Source: Parabacteroides sp. PH5-46
Lineage (GTDB): Bacteria > Bacteroidota > Bacteroidia > Bacteroidales > Tannerellaceae
Direction: 5' to 3'
Length of the DNA: 64,000 nucleotides
NCBI RefSeq assembly: GCF_029892785.1
Contig: NZ_JARXXA010000016.1
Location: 1-64,000, forward strand
Each line of letters starts with the position of its first letter. Position 1 is the stretch's first letter. The notes below the pieces were generated by a model. That model was not told where the DNA came from and ran no database searches. It saw nothing but the letters and a program-made list of their open reading frames with translations. Shown piece after piece: positions 9,732-17,383 of the stretch. A program made the translations under genes and the position numbers.

Positions 9732-9817
9732 TATCTTTCTTAAATTAACGCCAAGTTAATTTAAGGTTAGTCTATGGAGAAGGGACGCCTGGGAAGGTAT
9801 CCCTCTCATTTTTTATA
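9732..9817 (+). ncRNA. small-RNA-like unit copy 1 / operon terminator
   Basis: A TATCTTTC box (9732-9739, imperfect -7 element) is followed 33 bases later by GGTTAGTCT and a hairpin: AGGGA, then a CGCCTGGGAAGGT loop, TCCCT and a T-run. A perfect 11-bp inverted repeat (9739-9749 with 9755-9765) lies between box and GGTTAG. The same order occurs again at 9961-10035. As a minimum the second hairpin can end the fimbrial operon transcript. Confidence 0.4.
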
Positions 9818-9871
9818 TGATCCGGACACGAAAAACAGATGAATGTCCGTTTTTAAAATCAAAACAATACT

Positions 9872-9915
9872 TAATTGTAAAAAACAGACCATCAGCGATT
9901 TATTTTTTACAATTA
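9872..9915. repeat. 13-bp perfect inverted repeat, 18-bp loop
   Basis: TAATTGTAAAAAA (9872-9884) and TTTTTTACAATTA (9903-9915). It lies between the two small-RNA-like units in an otherwise empty AT-rich stretch. It could be a bidirectional terminator for the two convergent genes or a protein site. No gene is visible here. Confidence 0.45.
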
Positions 9916-9960
9916 GGCAAAATCGTTTCAAAACATTGCTATTTATTTTAAATAATTAGC

Positions 9961-10035
9961 TATATTTGCACGATGAAAAACTCTAAAAATATGGTTAGTC
10001 TTAAAAGGGGATGCTTGGGAAAGTATCCTTTTTTT
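9961..10035 (+). ncRNA. small-RNA-like unit copy 2 with own promoter
   Basis: A consensus -7 box TATATTTG (9961-9968) is followed by GGTTAGTC (9993) and a hairpin GGGGATGC / GTATCC around TTGGGAAA, ending in eight T residues (about 10028-10035). The predicted transcript is about 60 nt. A short ATG frame runs through it, so a leader peptide is an alternative reading. Compared with copy 1 the spacing from box to GGTTAG is almost the same (32 against 33). Confidence 0.4.
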
Positions 10036-10577
10036 TATTTATCTTTAGAGCCCTCTCCTATAAAGCTATGCGTCTTATATTTGAACAATATGTTGAACGA
10101 TGTCAGGCTGCCATAAGACCTGGTAATATATTGTTGTAAGGTAATTTTTTCTTCCTCACTGATATTACTGGTATTAATCTTCTGCTCCAAAACCCGCAAT
10201 CTGTCACGAATCATGATTATTTTATTGAAAAATGTAGAGATAGGCATCTCGTAAGGTTTCAATTCCGGATTTGAAGGTTTCAAGATCAGTGTTCCCCCCG
10301 CCCACTTGTCGGCAATAGGCACTGTTTCCTGAATATCTGAAAAGGTTCTCAGTATCTTGATCAGGCTATATTCGATGGTTTCCAGGCTTACCAGATCGTC
10401 AGGCTGTACCAGAAGGTCTATTACCTCCAGTTCTTTATACGTGCGCGAAATTTCCCTGTTGCCATGCTCCATAAAGGTAATCAGATAGCTGGCAGACTTT
10501 ACTTGAATGACTACACCCGGTCCGTATTCTTTGTGTTTAACACGCGAACCGATTCCTAAAACTTCATTTTCTTCCAT
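10035..10577 (-). CDS. conserved hypothetical, Tudor-like N-terminus
   Basis: 180 aa, no signal peptide. Residues 7-50 (GSRVKHKEYGPGVVIQVKSA) resemble the small beta-barrel (Tudor-like/CarD-like) at the C-terminus of UvrD/PcrA helicases, a nucleic-acid or RNA-polymerase contact module. The rest is mostly helical with a coiled-coil-like stretch about 130-160. A role near transcription or repair is possible but unproven. It lies 21 bp downstream of a secreted protein gene on the same strand and is probably co-transcribed with it. Confidence 0.55.
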   Translation of the reverse strand: MEENEVLGIGSRVKHKEYGPGVVIQVKSASYLITFMEHGNREISRTYKELEVIDLLVQPDDLVSLETIEYSLIKILRTFSDIQETVPIADKWAGGTLILKPSNPELKPYEMPISTFFNKIIMIRDRLRVLEQKINTSNISEEEKITLQQYITRSYGSLTSFNILFKYKTHSFIGEGSKDK

Positions 10578-10598
10578 AACATATTATTTTAAAATAAC

Positions 10599-11141
10599 TT
10601 ATTGTTTTTTATTTTCTATTTTTTCATAAACGGGCTGTTGTGTATCCGGGTCAATTCCATTTAGTTCGATATATTCCACCGTCAGGGAATTGCTCTTCTT
10701 TGCTTGTACATATAATGACTGAAGAATGGCCGGTTTATTGTTTATATCAACCATACAAACATAATGCGTGCCATCTTTACGGATCGTTATTTCTCTTGCC
10801 GAATAGGCGGTAAGGGTTATTTTACATGTTTCATCGTCTGAAGAGAGCAACTTATATCCATAAGCCATTTTTCGCTGAATCGTAGTTAAATTTTCCGTCT
10901 TACCCGGTTTGTCTTCCCTGTTTAGCCAGTAAATCGTTAAAGGGTTTCGAGTATCCAATTTTCCATCCTGCAGATTTACATCATAGCACACCAGATTTTT
11001 GTTCTTACTTCTGGCAATATGGAAAAGCCTCTTGTCAGGAGCAGATGCACCTTCCTCAGCAAACAAAACACAGGGGGAAACAATTAGACATAAAAGGGTA
11101 AGTAACAGTACGTTTTTACACATCATCAGTTTATTCATCAT
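10599..11141 (-). CDS. DUF4833-like secreted protein
   Basis: 180 aa with a signal peptide (hydrophobic run LLLLTLLCLIVSPC, cleavage near LFAEEG). The mature part starts RLFHIARSKNKNLVCYDVNL and contains NPLTIYWLNRED, the pattern I associate with DUF4833. Function unknown; it is predicted to act in the periplasm. Several Met residues crowd the start (11141, 11138), so the exact start is uncertain. Confidence 0.6.
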   Translation of the reverse strand: MMNKLMMCKNVLLLTLLCLIVSPCVLFAEEGASAPDKRLFHIARSKNKNLVCYDVNLQDGKLDTRNPLTIYWLNREDKPGKTENLTTIQRKMAYGYKLLSSDDETCKITLTAYSAREITIRKDGTHYVCMVDINNKPAILQSLYVQAKKSNSLTVEYIELNGIDPDTQQPVYEKIENKKQ

Positions 11142-11167
11142 ATAACATTCTTTTAAGTATACAACAA

Positions 11168-11175
11168 CAAAGATA
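11168..11175 (-). promoter_or_regulatory. -7 box TATCTTTG for DUF4833-like gene
   Basis: Reverse complement reads TATCTTTG, matching the Bacteroidetes TAnnTTTG -7 element, about 27 bases upstream of the start codon. Confidence 0.55.
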
Positions 11176-11279
11176 ATGGATTAATCGTAAAAAAGATGAA
11201 GACCGCTAGATTCACATCTCACGGCCTCCTACACTAACCCTTAACTTTAACCAATGAAAAACAATAATCTACAACTTTA

Positions 11280-11780
11280 TCATGTTAATGAAGCTAATGC
11301 CGCTTCGTAGTTTGGTTCTTCTGTAATTTCCGGAACAAGTTCCGAATATATAATTTTGCCTGCTTCGTCGATGATAAGTACACTACGGGCAAACAAGCCT
11401 TTAAGCGGACCATCAACAAGTAACAAGCCATAATTATCTTCAATCGTTGAATTGCGGAATGCGGAAAGAGGAATCACTTTATCAATACCCTCTGTAGTGC
11501 AAAACCGACTTTGAGCGAAAGGCAAATCTTTGGAGATAGCTAAAACTACCGTGTTGTGAAGAGAAGCTGCTTCTTTATTAAAGCGGCGAACGGAAGAAGC
11601 ACATACTGCCGTATCCAAGCTGGGGAAAATATTCAGAATTACGCGCTTTCCTTTCAAAGAATCCAATGCCAATTCCGACAGATCATTCTTTACAGCTATA
11701 AAATCCGGAGCTATCGAACCAACTGCAGGAAGTACACCGTTGGTATGGACTTCAATCCCTTTAAAAGCAACTTTTGCCAT
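11280..11780 (-). CDS. tpx: thiol peroxidase Tpx
   Basis: 167 aa. Atypical 2-Cys peroxiredoxin that reduces lipid and other hydroperoxides using thioredoxin. The peroxidatic Cys lies in FPSLDTAVCASSVRRFN and the resolving Cys in SRFCTTEGID; the LFARSVLIIDEAGKI strand is also typical. The longer frame starting at 11831 is rejected because a -7 box lies at 11829-11836, so the ATG at 11780 (MAKVAFKGIEV) is used. Confidence 0.93.
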   Translation of the reverse strand: MAKVAFKGIEVHTNGVLPAVGSIAPDFIAVKNDLSELALDSLKGKRVILNIFPSLDTAVCASSVRRFNKEAASLHNTVVLAISKDLPFAQSRFCTTEGIDKVIPLSAFRNSTIEDNYGLLLVDGPLKGLFARSVLIIDEAGKIIYSELVPEITEEPNYEAALASLT

Positions 11781-11828
11781 ATCGTTTTTTTCTTTTCTAT
11801 TTTGATCTATATCAATAGTATCGTACCA

Positions 11829-11836
11829 CAAATATA
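11829..11836 (-). promoter_or_regulatory. -7 box TATATTTG for tpx
   Basis: Reverse complement TATATTTG. A transcript from here would have a leader of about 40 nt before the tpx ATG at 11780. Confidence 0.6.
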
Positions 11837-11932
11837 AATAACCTTTTATATATTAAACAACTTAAACCGACTATTGTTTTGCCACAAGGCCTTATTTAAC
11901 CTTTTTTAATACCACTGCCTGCCGTATAAATA

Positions 11933-11940
11933 TATCTTTG
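11933..11940 (+). promoter_or_regulatory. -7 box TATCTTTG for rmuC operon
   Basis: Exact TATCTTTG 44 bases upstream of the rmuC start. No clear -33 TTTG is seen. Confidence 0.6.
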
Positions 11941-11983
11941 CGTAAAATAACAGACCGTTAAAATCAGATAAGACCGTTAGAAT

Positions 11984-13267
11984 ATGGAAACAATTATTGT
12001 TAGTGGAATTGTAGTAATAATTATAATACAATTGCTCATTTTTTTTATAAAAAGGAAACCCGATACAGAAACAGCAGACAAATTGCATAAAAGCATTTTA
12101 AGTTCTCTCGACCGGGTAGCCACCAACTCGAGGGAAGATGCCAGTCTGCAAAGACAGGAAACACGACAGATCTCTATTGACACGAAGAATGACCTAACGC
12201 GCTCCATGACTGATTTTCGTGAAACATTTGAACGCTACATTAATATAATGAATGATATGCAGCGTGAAAAATTTGAATCCCTGGATAAGAAGCAACAACA
12301 CCTGATAGACAATACAGAAAAAAGACTGGAAGAAATAAGGGTAACGGTAGACGAAAAACTACAGAAAACATTAGACGACCGCCTGAGCCAGTCATTCCGC
12401 ATGGTAAGCGAATACCTGGACAATGTACAGAAAGGATTGGGAGAAATGAATACGCTGGCACAAGACATAGGAAGCCTGAAGCGCATTCTGGGCAATGTAA
12501 AAACACGGGGGAATATGGGAGAACTGCAGCTTGGTATGATGCTTGAGCAAATACTTGCACCCGACCAGTACGAAGCGAATGTACGTACCAGCAAAAAAAC
12601 AGATGCCGTTGTAGACTATGCTATCAAACTTCCGGGAAAAGACAACAAACTACAGTGTGTGTACCTGCCTATCGACGCCAAGTTCCCCAAAGAGGTTTAC
12701 GAGCAGTTGCTACATGCTTACGACCTGGGCGATCCGCATACAATAGAGCTCTATGGGAAATTACTGGAGTCTACCATCAGAAAGATGGCAAAAGACATAC
12801 ACGATCAATGTATCGACCCTCCTTATACAACAGACTTTGGCATCATCTTCCTTCCCTTTGAAGGTATCTATGCCGAAGTGGTACGTCGTTCTCAATTACT
12901 GGAAGACCTTCAACGGAATTACAAAGTAATCGTTACAGGCCCCACAACCTTGGCCGCCATACTGAACAGCCTGCAGGTTGGTTTCCGCTCATTAACGATA
13001 CAAAAGTATTCCAGTGAAGTATGGACTATACTGGGAGCTGTTAAGAAAGAATTTGAAAAAGTGGGCGGAATGCTGGAAAAAGCCCATCAGAACATCCGCA
13101 TAGCCGGCGGGCAGATCGAAGAAGTACTGGGAACACGTACACGCGTTATCCAGCGCAAACTAAAAGACGTAGACACATTAAGTGACGAGGAAGCCCGCAG
13201 TATCCTCCCCGAAATAGGCCCATTGGAAACAGTAAAAGAAGAAGAGGATGTCTTGCAAAACACATAA
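11984..13267 (+). CDS. rmuC: RmuC family DNA recombination protein
   Basis: 427 aa. An N-terminal membrane segment (IIVSGIVVIIIIQLLIFF) and a long coiled coil (about 40-150) precede the conserved nuclease-like RmuC domain: NVKTRGNMGELQLGMMLEQIL, LPIDAKFPKEVYEQLL and GPTTLAAILNSLQVGFRSL. RmuC limits inversion of short repeats in E. coli. It heads a likely operon with the next two genes (spacing 2 and 6 bp). Confidence 0.92.
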   Translation: METIIVSGIVVIIIIQLLIFFIKRKPDTETADKLHKSILSSLDRVATNSREDASLQRQETRQISIDTKNDLTRSMTDFRETFERYINIMNDMQREKFESLDKKQQHLIDNTEKRLEEIRVTVDEKLQKTLDDRLSQSFRMVSEYLDNVQKGLGEMNTLAQDIGSLKRILGNVKTRGNMGELQLGMMLEQILAPDQYEANVRTSKKTDAVVDYAIKLPGKDNKLQCVYLPIDAKFPKEVYEQLLHAYDLGDPHTIELYGKLLESTIRKMAKDIHDQCIDPPYTTDFGIIFLPFEGIYAEVVRRSQLLEDLQRNYKVIVTGPTTLAAILNSLQVGFRSLTIQKYSSEVWTILGAVKKEFEKVGGMLEKAHQNIRIAGGQIEEVLGTRTRVIQRKLKDVDTLSDEEARSILPEIGPLETVKEEEDVLQNT

Positions 13268-13269
13268 TT

Positions 13270-13908
13270 ATGACAAAACAAATTATTGACATAAATACCT
13301 GGAAACGAAGAGAACATTATCAATTCTTTAAAGACTATCAGGAACCATTCTGGTCTATAACAGCCAATGTAGATTGCAGCAAAGCATACCAATATGCCAA
13401 AGAAAACAATTTGTCTTTTTTCCTCTATTACATGTATCGCTCACTCATGACGGTGAACAGTATAGAAGAATTCCGCTATCGCATAGAAGACAACAATGTA
13501 GTATGCTACAACAAAATACATGGCTCTACTACGGCTCTCAATGCTATAGACATGTTCGCTTTTGCCTTTTTACCATACGCTGATACGTTTGAAGACTTTT
13601 ATGCGTATGCACAAAAGGAAATTGAAAAAATTAAGTCTATAAACAATATGAATATAGACGAAAACGGTAGTCGCCCTGATGTAATCCACTACTCTACTAT
13701 CCCCTGGGTTTCGTTCACAGCACTTACTAACGAACGAAACTATGCCATTGCCGACAGTATCCCCAAAATAACCTTTGGCAAATACACTAAAGAAGGGAAT
13801 AAAATGCTACTGCCTGTGGCACTGAATGTTCATCACGGCTTAATGGATGGTTTCCATGCGGGTCAATATTTTGAGCTGTTTCAGGAATTACTCAACAAAA
13901 ACGAATAG
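13270..13908 (+). CDS. CatA-like chloramphenicol acetyltransferase family protein
   Basis: 212 aa, close to the type A CAT length. The catalytic motif is present as NVHHGLMDGFHAGQYFELFQ near the C-terminus, and the N-terminal WKRREHYQFFKDY is typical. The family transfers acetyl from acetyl-CoA. Whether chloramphenicol is the substrate cannot be told, because Bacteroidetes carry many chromosomal CAT homologues. It follows rmuC by 2 bp. Confidence 0.85.
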   Translation: MTKQIIDINTWKRREHYQFFKDYQEPFWSITANVDCSKAYQYAKENNLSFFLYYMYRSLMTVNSIEEFRYRIEDNNVVCYNKIHGSTTALNAIDMFAFAFLPYADTFEDFYAYAQKEIEKIKSINNMNIDENGSRPDVIHYSTIPWVSFTALTNERNYAIADSIPKITFGKYTKEGNKMLLPVALNVHHGLMDGFHAGQYFELFQELLNKNE

Positions 13909-13914
13909 AAATAA

Positions 13915-14604
13915 ATGATATCATCTATTGATGCAAAGCTTCGGTCATTAGCTGAAAGCGATTATAAAGCTTTTAATGAAAAGCTTATCCCAACGAATTA
14001 TGAAATACTTGGGATTCGTATGCCTATACTGAAAAAACTGGCGAAAGAGATAGTAGCAAGCCCGGATGTGGAAACCTATCTTGAAAATGCAGAATACACC
14101 ACCTACGACCATATCCTACTCTACGGCTTGGTGCTGGGCAACCTGAAAAAGCCTTCATTGGAAACGATTTTCCATTACTTAGACCCACTAATCCTGAAAT
14201 TCGACAATTGGGCACATGTAGACACCATTATATGTACACCCAAAATATTCGCAAAACACCCGGATGAAGTACTAGCCCACTTCCTGCCACTCAAAACCCA
14301 TGAGGGAGAATTTACTAAGCGTACTTTTGTTATTATACTGATGGACTATTCCATAAACGAAACATACATTGACACAGCATTGAAGCATCTGACGGAAGTA
14401 CCCCAGGGACAGTATTATGTAGATATGGCAATCGCATGGGCTATTAGCTTAGCTCTCGTCAAGTTTTACGATAAAACCATTCCCCTATTGGAACAACAAA
14501 TTTTTTCAAAATTCGTACACAACAAAGCCATCCAAAAAGCCCGCGAAAGCTATCGCATAGCACCAGAAGTAAAGGAGTACCTGAATAGCTTGAAAGTGAA
14601 ATAA
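13915..14604 (+). CDS. AlkD-like DNA alkylation repair protein
   Basis: 229 aa all-helical protein of the HEAT-like AlkC/AlkD glycosylase family. Seen are NYEILGIRMPILKKLAKEI at the N-terminus, FDNWAHVDTIICTPKIF in the middle, and the run MAIAWAISLALVKFYDKT near the end. AlkD excises alkylated bases, so it fits the rmuC repair context. It is followed by a 22-bp-period palindrome array. Confidence 0.85.
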   Translation: MISSIDAKLRSLAESDYKAFNEKLIPTNYEILGIRMPILKKLAKEIVASPDVETYLENAEYTTYDHILLYGLVLGNLKKPSLETIFHYLDPLILKFDNWAHVDTIICTPKIFAKHPDEVLAHFLPLKTHEGEFTKRTFVIILMDYSINETYIDTALKHLTEVPQGQYYVDMAIAWAISLALVKFYDKTIPLLEQQIFSKFVHNKAIQKARESYRIAPEVKEYLNSLKVK

Positions 14605-14634
14605 ACTAAGTAGATTTAATGTATTCTTTTCAGC

Positions 14635-14720
14635 GGCTCACCTAGGTGAGCCACTCAGTTCACAAAGGTGAGCCGCATCGCTCACGGAAGTGAACCGCAA
14701 CGTTCACCCATGTGAACTGC
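14635..14720. repeat. 22-bp-period palindrome array A (TCAC-N4-GTGA, 4 units)
   Basis: Four palindromes with centres at 14643.5, 14665.5, 14687.5 and 14709.5, exactly 22 bp apart. The first is a perfect 18-bp palindrome GGCTCACCTAGGTGAGCC. All share TCAC/GTGA arms around a variable 4-nt core (CTAG, AAAG, GGAA, CCAT). The array lies between convergent genes. Arrays of the same geometry but other sequence occur at 36.0, 48.7 and 58.6 kb. Confidence 0.85.
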
Positions 14721-14755
14721 ATAAAATAATAGGTGCAAATTTCCATTAGCTTACC

Positions 14756-15160
14756 TTATTCCACCCTATTCCCATTCATATCTATAAAGAAAGTTTCGCC
14801 GTTTCGTTTCACTTTTGCCTTACCTTCTTTATTAAAATAACGGGCATCATCGTACATAAACGGTATAACGTCTTCTCCAGCTTGGTTTATAAAGCCATAT
14901 TTACCCTCAATACATACAGCTGCCAATCCCGTTTTGGTAAATGAGTATGCGGGATCATATATGCACGGAATAACCTCTTTCCCTGTTTTATCTACATACC
15001 CCCACCAGCCATTTAGCTGGACCAATGCCAATCCTACAGAGAACAAATGAGCATAATCATATTTAAACGGTACAACCTCTTCTCCTGTTGCAGCATCTAA
15101 AAATCCCCATTTGCCATTATTTTCCGTTGGCACTAATTTTCGTGCATTGATATCGTCCAT
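14756..15160 (-). CDS. WG-repeat protein
   Basis: About 134 aa made of four WG/KWG-type beta repeats of about 24-30 residues: NGKWGFLDAATGEEVVPFKYD, NGWWGYVDKTGKEVIPCIYD, EGKYGFINQAGEDVIPFMYD and a last degenerate copy with FFIDMNGNRV. Such repeats form beta-propeller-like binding modules of unknown partner. The ATG at 15160 has a G-run upstream; an in-frame ATG at 15184 would add eight residues. Confidence 0.75.
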   Translation of the reverse strand: MDDINARKLVPTENNGKWGFLDAATGEEVVPFKYDYAHLFSVGLALVQLNGWWGYVDKTGKEVIPCIYDPAYSFTKTGLAAVCIEGKYGFINQAGEDVIPFMYDDARYFNKEGKAKVKRNGETFFIDMNGNRVE

Positions 15161-15208
15161 AGATATTCCCCCTCGACTAAACATTATATATTACAAGTTC
15201 TTTTGTGG

Positions 15209-15216
15209 CAAAAATA
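15209..15216 (-). promoter_or_regulatory. -7 box TATTTTTG for WG-repeat gene
   Basis: Reverse complement TATTTTTG, about 25-50 bases upstream of the two candidate starts. Confidence 0.5.
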
Positions 15217-15300
15217 AGAAGTAATATTCACAAATCAACAAACTAGATGTTTGCAGGTGGTCCCAGAACTCCAATCATAAACAGTATTAAAAATGAAAAC

Positions 15301-15344
15301 ACCCAACTTTACATTTTTGGATGTAAAATTGGGTATTCATTTTT
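15301..15344. terminator. strong bidirectional hairpin
   Basis: ACCCAACTTTACAT (15301-15314) pairs with ATGTAAAATTGGGT (15321-15334) with one G-T pair, and T-rich tails lie on both sides. It lies just outside the putative left island end and may be the original terminator of the tRNA-Ser gene before the island entered. Confidence 0.75.
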
Positions 15345-15363
15345 CAACTTACAGACATTCAGT

Positions 15364-15385
15364 CTTGTTTGCGAAGAGAGAGGGA
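15364..15385. other. putative left attachment site (tRNA-Ser 3' end remnant)
   Basis: A 22-bp stretch identical at 21 of 22 positions to 33138-33159, which covers the 3' end of tRNA-Ser(UGA) plus eight bases beyond. Both copies have the same orientation, as expected for att sites made by a tRNA-targeting tyrosine recombinase. The rest of this intergenic stretch (15386-15535) shows no gene or further repeat that I can name. Confidence 0.65.
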
Positions 15386-15535
15386 ACGTTTATTCCTATC
15401 TAACCGCTTGATATATAAGCTTTACTTATCCCTAAAATTAGACCCTCCCCGATTTGTGCTTTGAAAGGGTTCTGCGATTTGCACCGCATTTCATATATCT
15501 ACAAAAGTAACGAATTCTTTCGGATTTACAAATTG

Positions 15536-15856
15536 TTATTTTTCATTTTCAACATCTTGATCCTCATCCCACATCCTTCTATAGGCACCTACATAATAAA
15601 TAGTGGCTTCCGAATCTATGGAATAATAATACCTACATAATTTTTTGAATAGCAAAAGTATTCGCTCATCACAAGCACAGCTAAGTAGATCGTCCAGTAG
15701 CTTCTCTATTTTTTTTGAATCTGTACATTTAGTTTCTATATAATAATCAACCATAGGAGCATACTCTTGTTCAGCTAACCTATAAATTTTCTCCGATTCT
15801 TCTACAAGTTTTCGAATATCTTCATAAAATTCCTTTGTTATTTGTTTTTCATCCAT
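15536..15856 (-). CDS. small hypothetical, last gene of wHTH/NTase/MPE operon
   Basis: 106 aa, acidic and helical, with no signal peptide and no family that I recognise. It contains a SCACDERILLLFKKLCRYYY stretch with three Cys. The start overlaps the metallophosphoesterase end by 8 bp, so translation is coupled and the gene is likely real. Confidence 0.55.
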   Translation of the reverse strand: MDEKQITKEFYEDIRKLVEESEKIYRLAEQEYAPMVDYYIETKCTDSKKIEKLLDDLLSCACDERILLLFKKLCRYYYSIDSEATIYYVGAYRRMWDEDQDVENEK

Positions 15857-16616
15857 TTATTATGATCATTTTTTGCGGATCAAATGTTAAGTGTTCATTA
15901 TGTGAGACATAACCCAACTGATTAGACACACAACAGGCATTTCCTATCTGTTTGTCTATATTACGATGTGAATGTCCATAAATCCAATATTCTATTGGGC
16001 TGGATTCAATGTATTCTTTTAGCTCGACTGTAAATGCTCCGTTTATTTTGCTTCCTGCAAAATCAGGAGATGTTAACTGAAATGATGGGACGTGATGGGT
16101 TACAACAATAATATGTTTTGCTGTGCTTTTCGCTACTTCATTGCGAATGAAACGAAAACAGTTGTCGTGTTCGCGATTGAAATCGGCAAAAGTCAATATT
16201 TCTCCATTGAACAGAATGCGATGAAAATCAGTAACACCACGCTCTGTTAGATAGGCTTCCTCTAATGGTATTTTTGCCCACAATGTTGAAACAATTATGT
16301 CGGTATCCTCTATGCTGATAACATCGTTGTAGTAACACTTCACATTCTCTCGGATGGAATAAACCAACCCATGTGGCATCTTTGCCAAGTCGTAATACTT
16401 ATACAACTCATGGTTTCCTACAGCGACAATCACTTGCTTGAAATTCTCCGAAGCCCAATCCCAAAACGGATGCTTGCTATAATTATCATCATTCAGGTAT
16501 CCAATATCACCCGCAAGGATAAGAATATCACCTACCGGAATAAGTGGCGATTCCTTTAGAAACCTTGAATTATCATGAAATTCAAGATGTAAGTCGGATG
16601 CGTACTGTATTTTCAT
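15849..16616 (-). CDS. calcineurin-like metallophosphoesterase
   Basis: 255 aa with the full set of metal-binding motifs of the family: ASDLHLEF (residues 7-14), LAGDIGY, VGNHEL, VVTHHVPSF and YGHSHRN. It should hydrolyse a phosphoester; the substrate is unknown. It overlaps the nucleotidyltransferase gene upstream by 4 bp, so enzyme pair and regulator are made together. A role in reversing or completing a nucleotidyl modification is an attractive inference, without proof. Confidence 0.82.
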   Translation of the reverse strand: MKIQYASDLHLEFHDNSRFLKESPLIPVGDILILAGDIGYLNDDNYSKHPFWDWASENFKQVIVAVGNHELYKYYDLAKMPHGLVYSIRENVKCYYNDVISIEDTDIIVSTLWAKIPLEEAYLTERGVTDFHRILFNGEILTFADFNREHDNCFRFIRNEVAKSTAKHIIVVTHHVPSFQLTSPDFAGSKINGAFTVELKEYIESSPIEYWIYGHSHRNIDKQIGNACCVSNQLGYVSHNEHLTFDPQKMIIING

Positions 16617-17383
16617 AATCCAAACACAGTCTTTAGTTGAGTGGAAAACTCATCAATGGTAATTTCTGCTCCAAGTCCTAATTCTTTGGATAACCCGGTG
16701 GTTCCCAAACCATCTTCTTTTATCATTTCAAGAAATGTCCTTAAATCATTCTTTATTACTTCCGGGATTTCATATCTGTCACTTCCAGTAAAGGTTGAGG
16801 TAATACGAAAAATATCGTTTTTGTGTTTTGTAATATCCTCTGACCTTACCGGCTCACCTCCTGCTTTACGCTTCGAGTTATTAATATATGCTATTGCCTT
16901 AAGTACAACAATAGCATCTTTATCCACGAAATTTAGATCATCTAAAACTACCGTATGAGATGTTGCATAGTGGTAATAGTCGTCATCCAAAAGGATCGCA
17001 GAAAGACTTGATAAATCTTCTCCGACAGGAATTGGAGTCAAATGCGAGCCTTCCGGCACTTTAATCAGATTCGGTACTCTTGAAAAGAGTTCAATTTGTA
17101 AAGGAAAACCTTCTGATTTAGGTCTAATAAACCGATAAAATTGTGTCTTTTCAGATATGGTTTGCCACAACTCGTATTCCCCGGCTCTAATAAACTCCCA
17201 GAATCGTTTAACAAATTCATCACTTAATGCTTCAACAATCAAGATTGCATCAATATCCTTTGTCGCTCGTGGTTTTAAGCCTTCATCTTCGATAAGTTCA
17301 CTGCATGCAGTTCCGCCAATAATCACATAATTACCTACATACTCCTTGAAATACTCTCGAAATATATCTAATCCTCTTACCAT
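16613..17383 (-). CDS. AbiEii-like nucleotidyltransferase (putative toxin)
   Basis: 256 aa. The N-terminus has the Pol-beta-type nucleotidyltransferase pattern: YVIIGGTACSEL, then RATKDIDAILI (GG and DxD). A later FPLQIELFSR strand could give the third carboxylate. AbiEii/MenT-type enzymes of this fold act as toxins by adding nucleotides to tRNA or proteins. The 7-bp overlap with the upstream wHTH gene is the usual antitoxin-toxin arrangement. The toxin role is inferred. Confidence 0.72.
   Translation of the reverse strand: MVRGLDIFREYFKEYVGNYVIIGGTACSELIEDEGLKPRATKDIDAILIVEALSDEFVKRFWEFIRAGEYELWQTISEKTQFYRFIRPKSEGFPLQIELFSRVPNLIKVPEGSHLTPIPVGEDLSSLSAILLDDDYYHYATSHTVVLDDLNFVDKDAIVVLKAIAYINNSKRKAGGEPVRSEDITKHKNDIFRITSTFTGSDRYEIPEVIKNDLRTFLEMIKEDGLGTTGLSKELGLGAEITIDEFSTQLKTVFGL

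Noticed and set aside
14635-14720. CRISPR-like array
   Set aside because: Period is only 22 bp, the repeats are palindromes with a 4-nt variable core and there are no spacer-sized unique stretches or cas genes.
15364-15450. A second, degenerate tRNA gene at the left island end
   Set aside because: Only about 20 bases resemble the tRNA 3' end; no T-loop, anticodon arm or acceptor pairing can be built, so an att remnant is the better reading.
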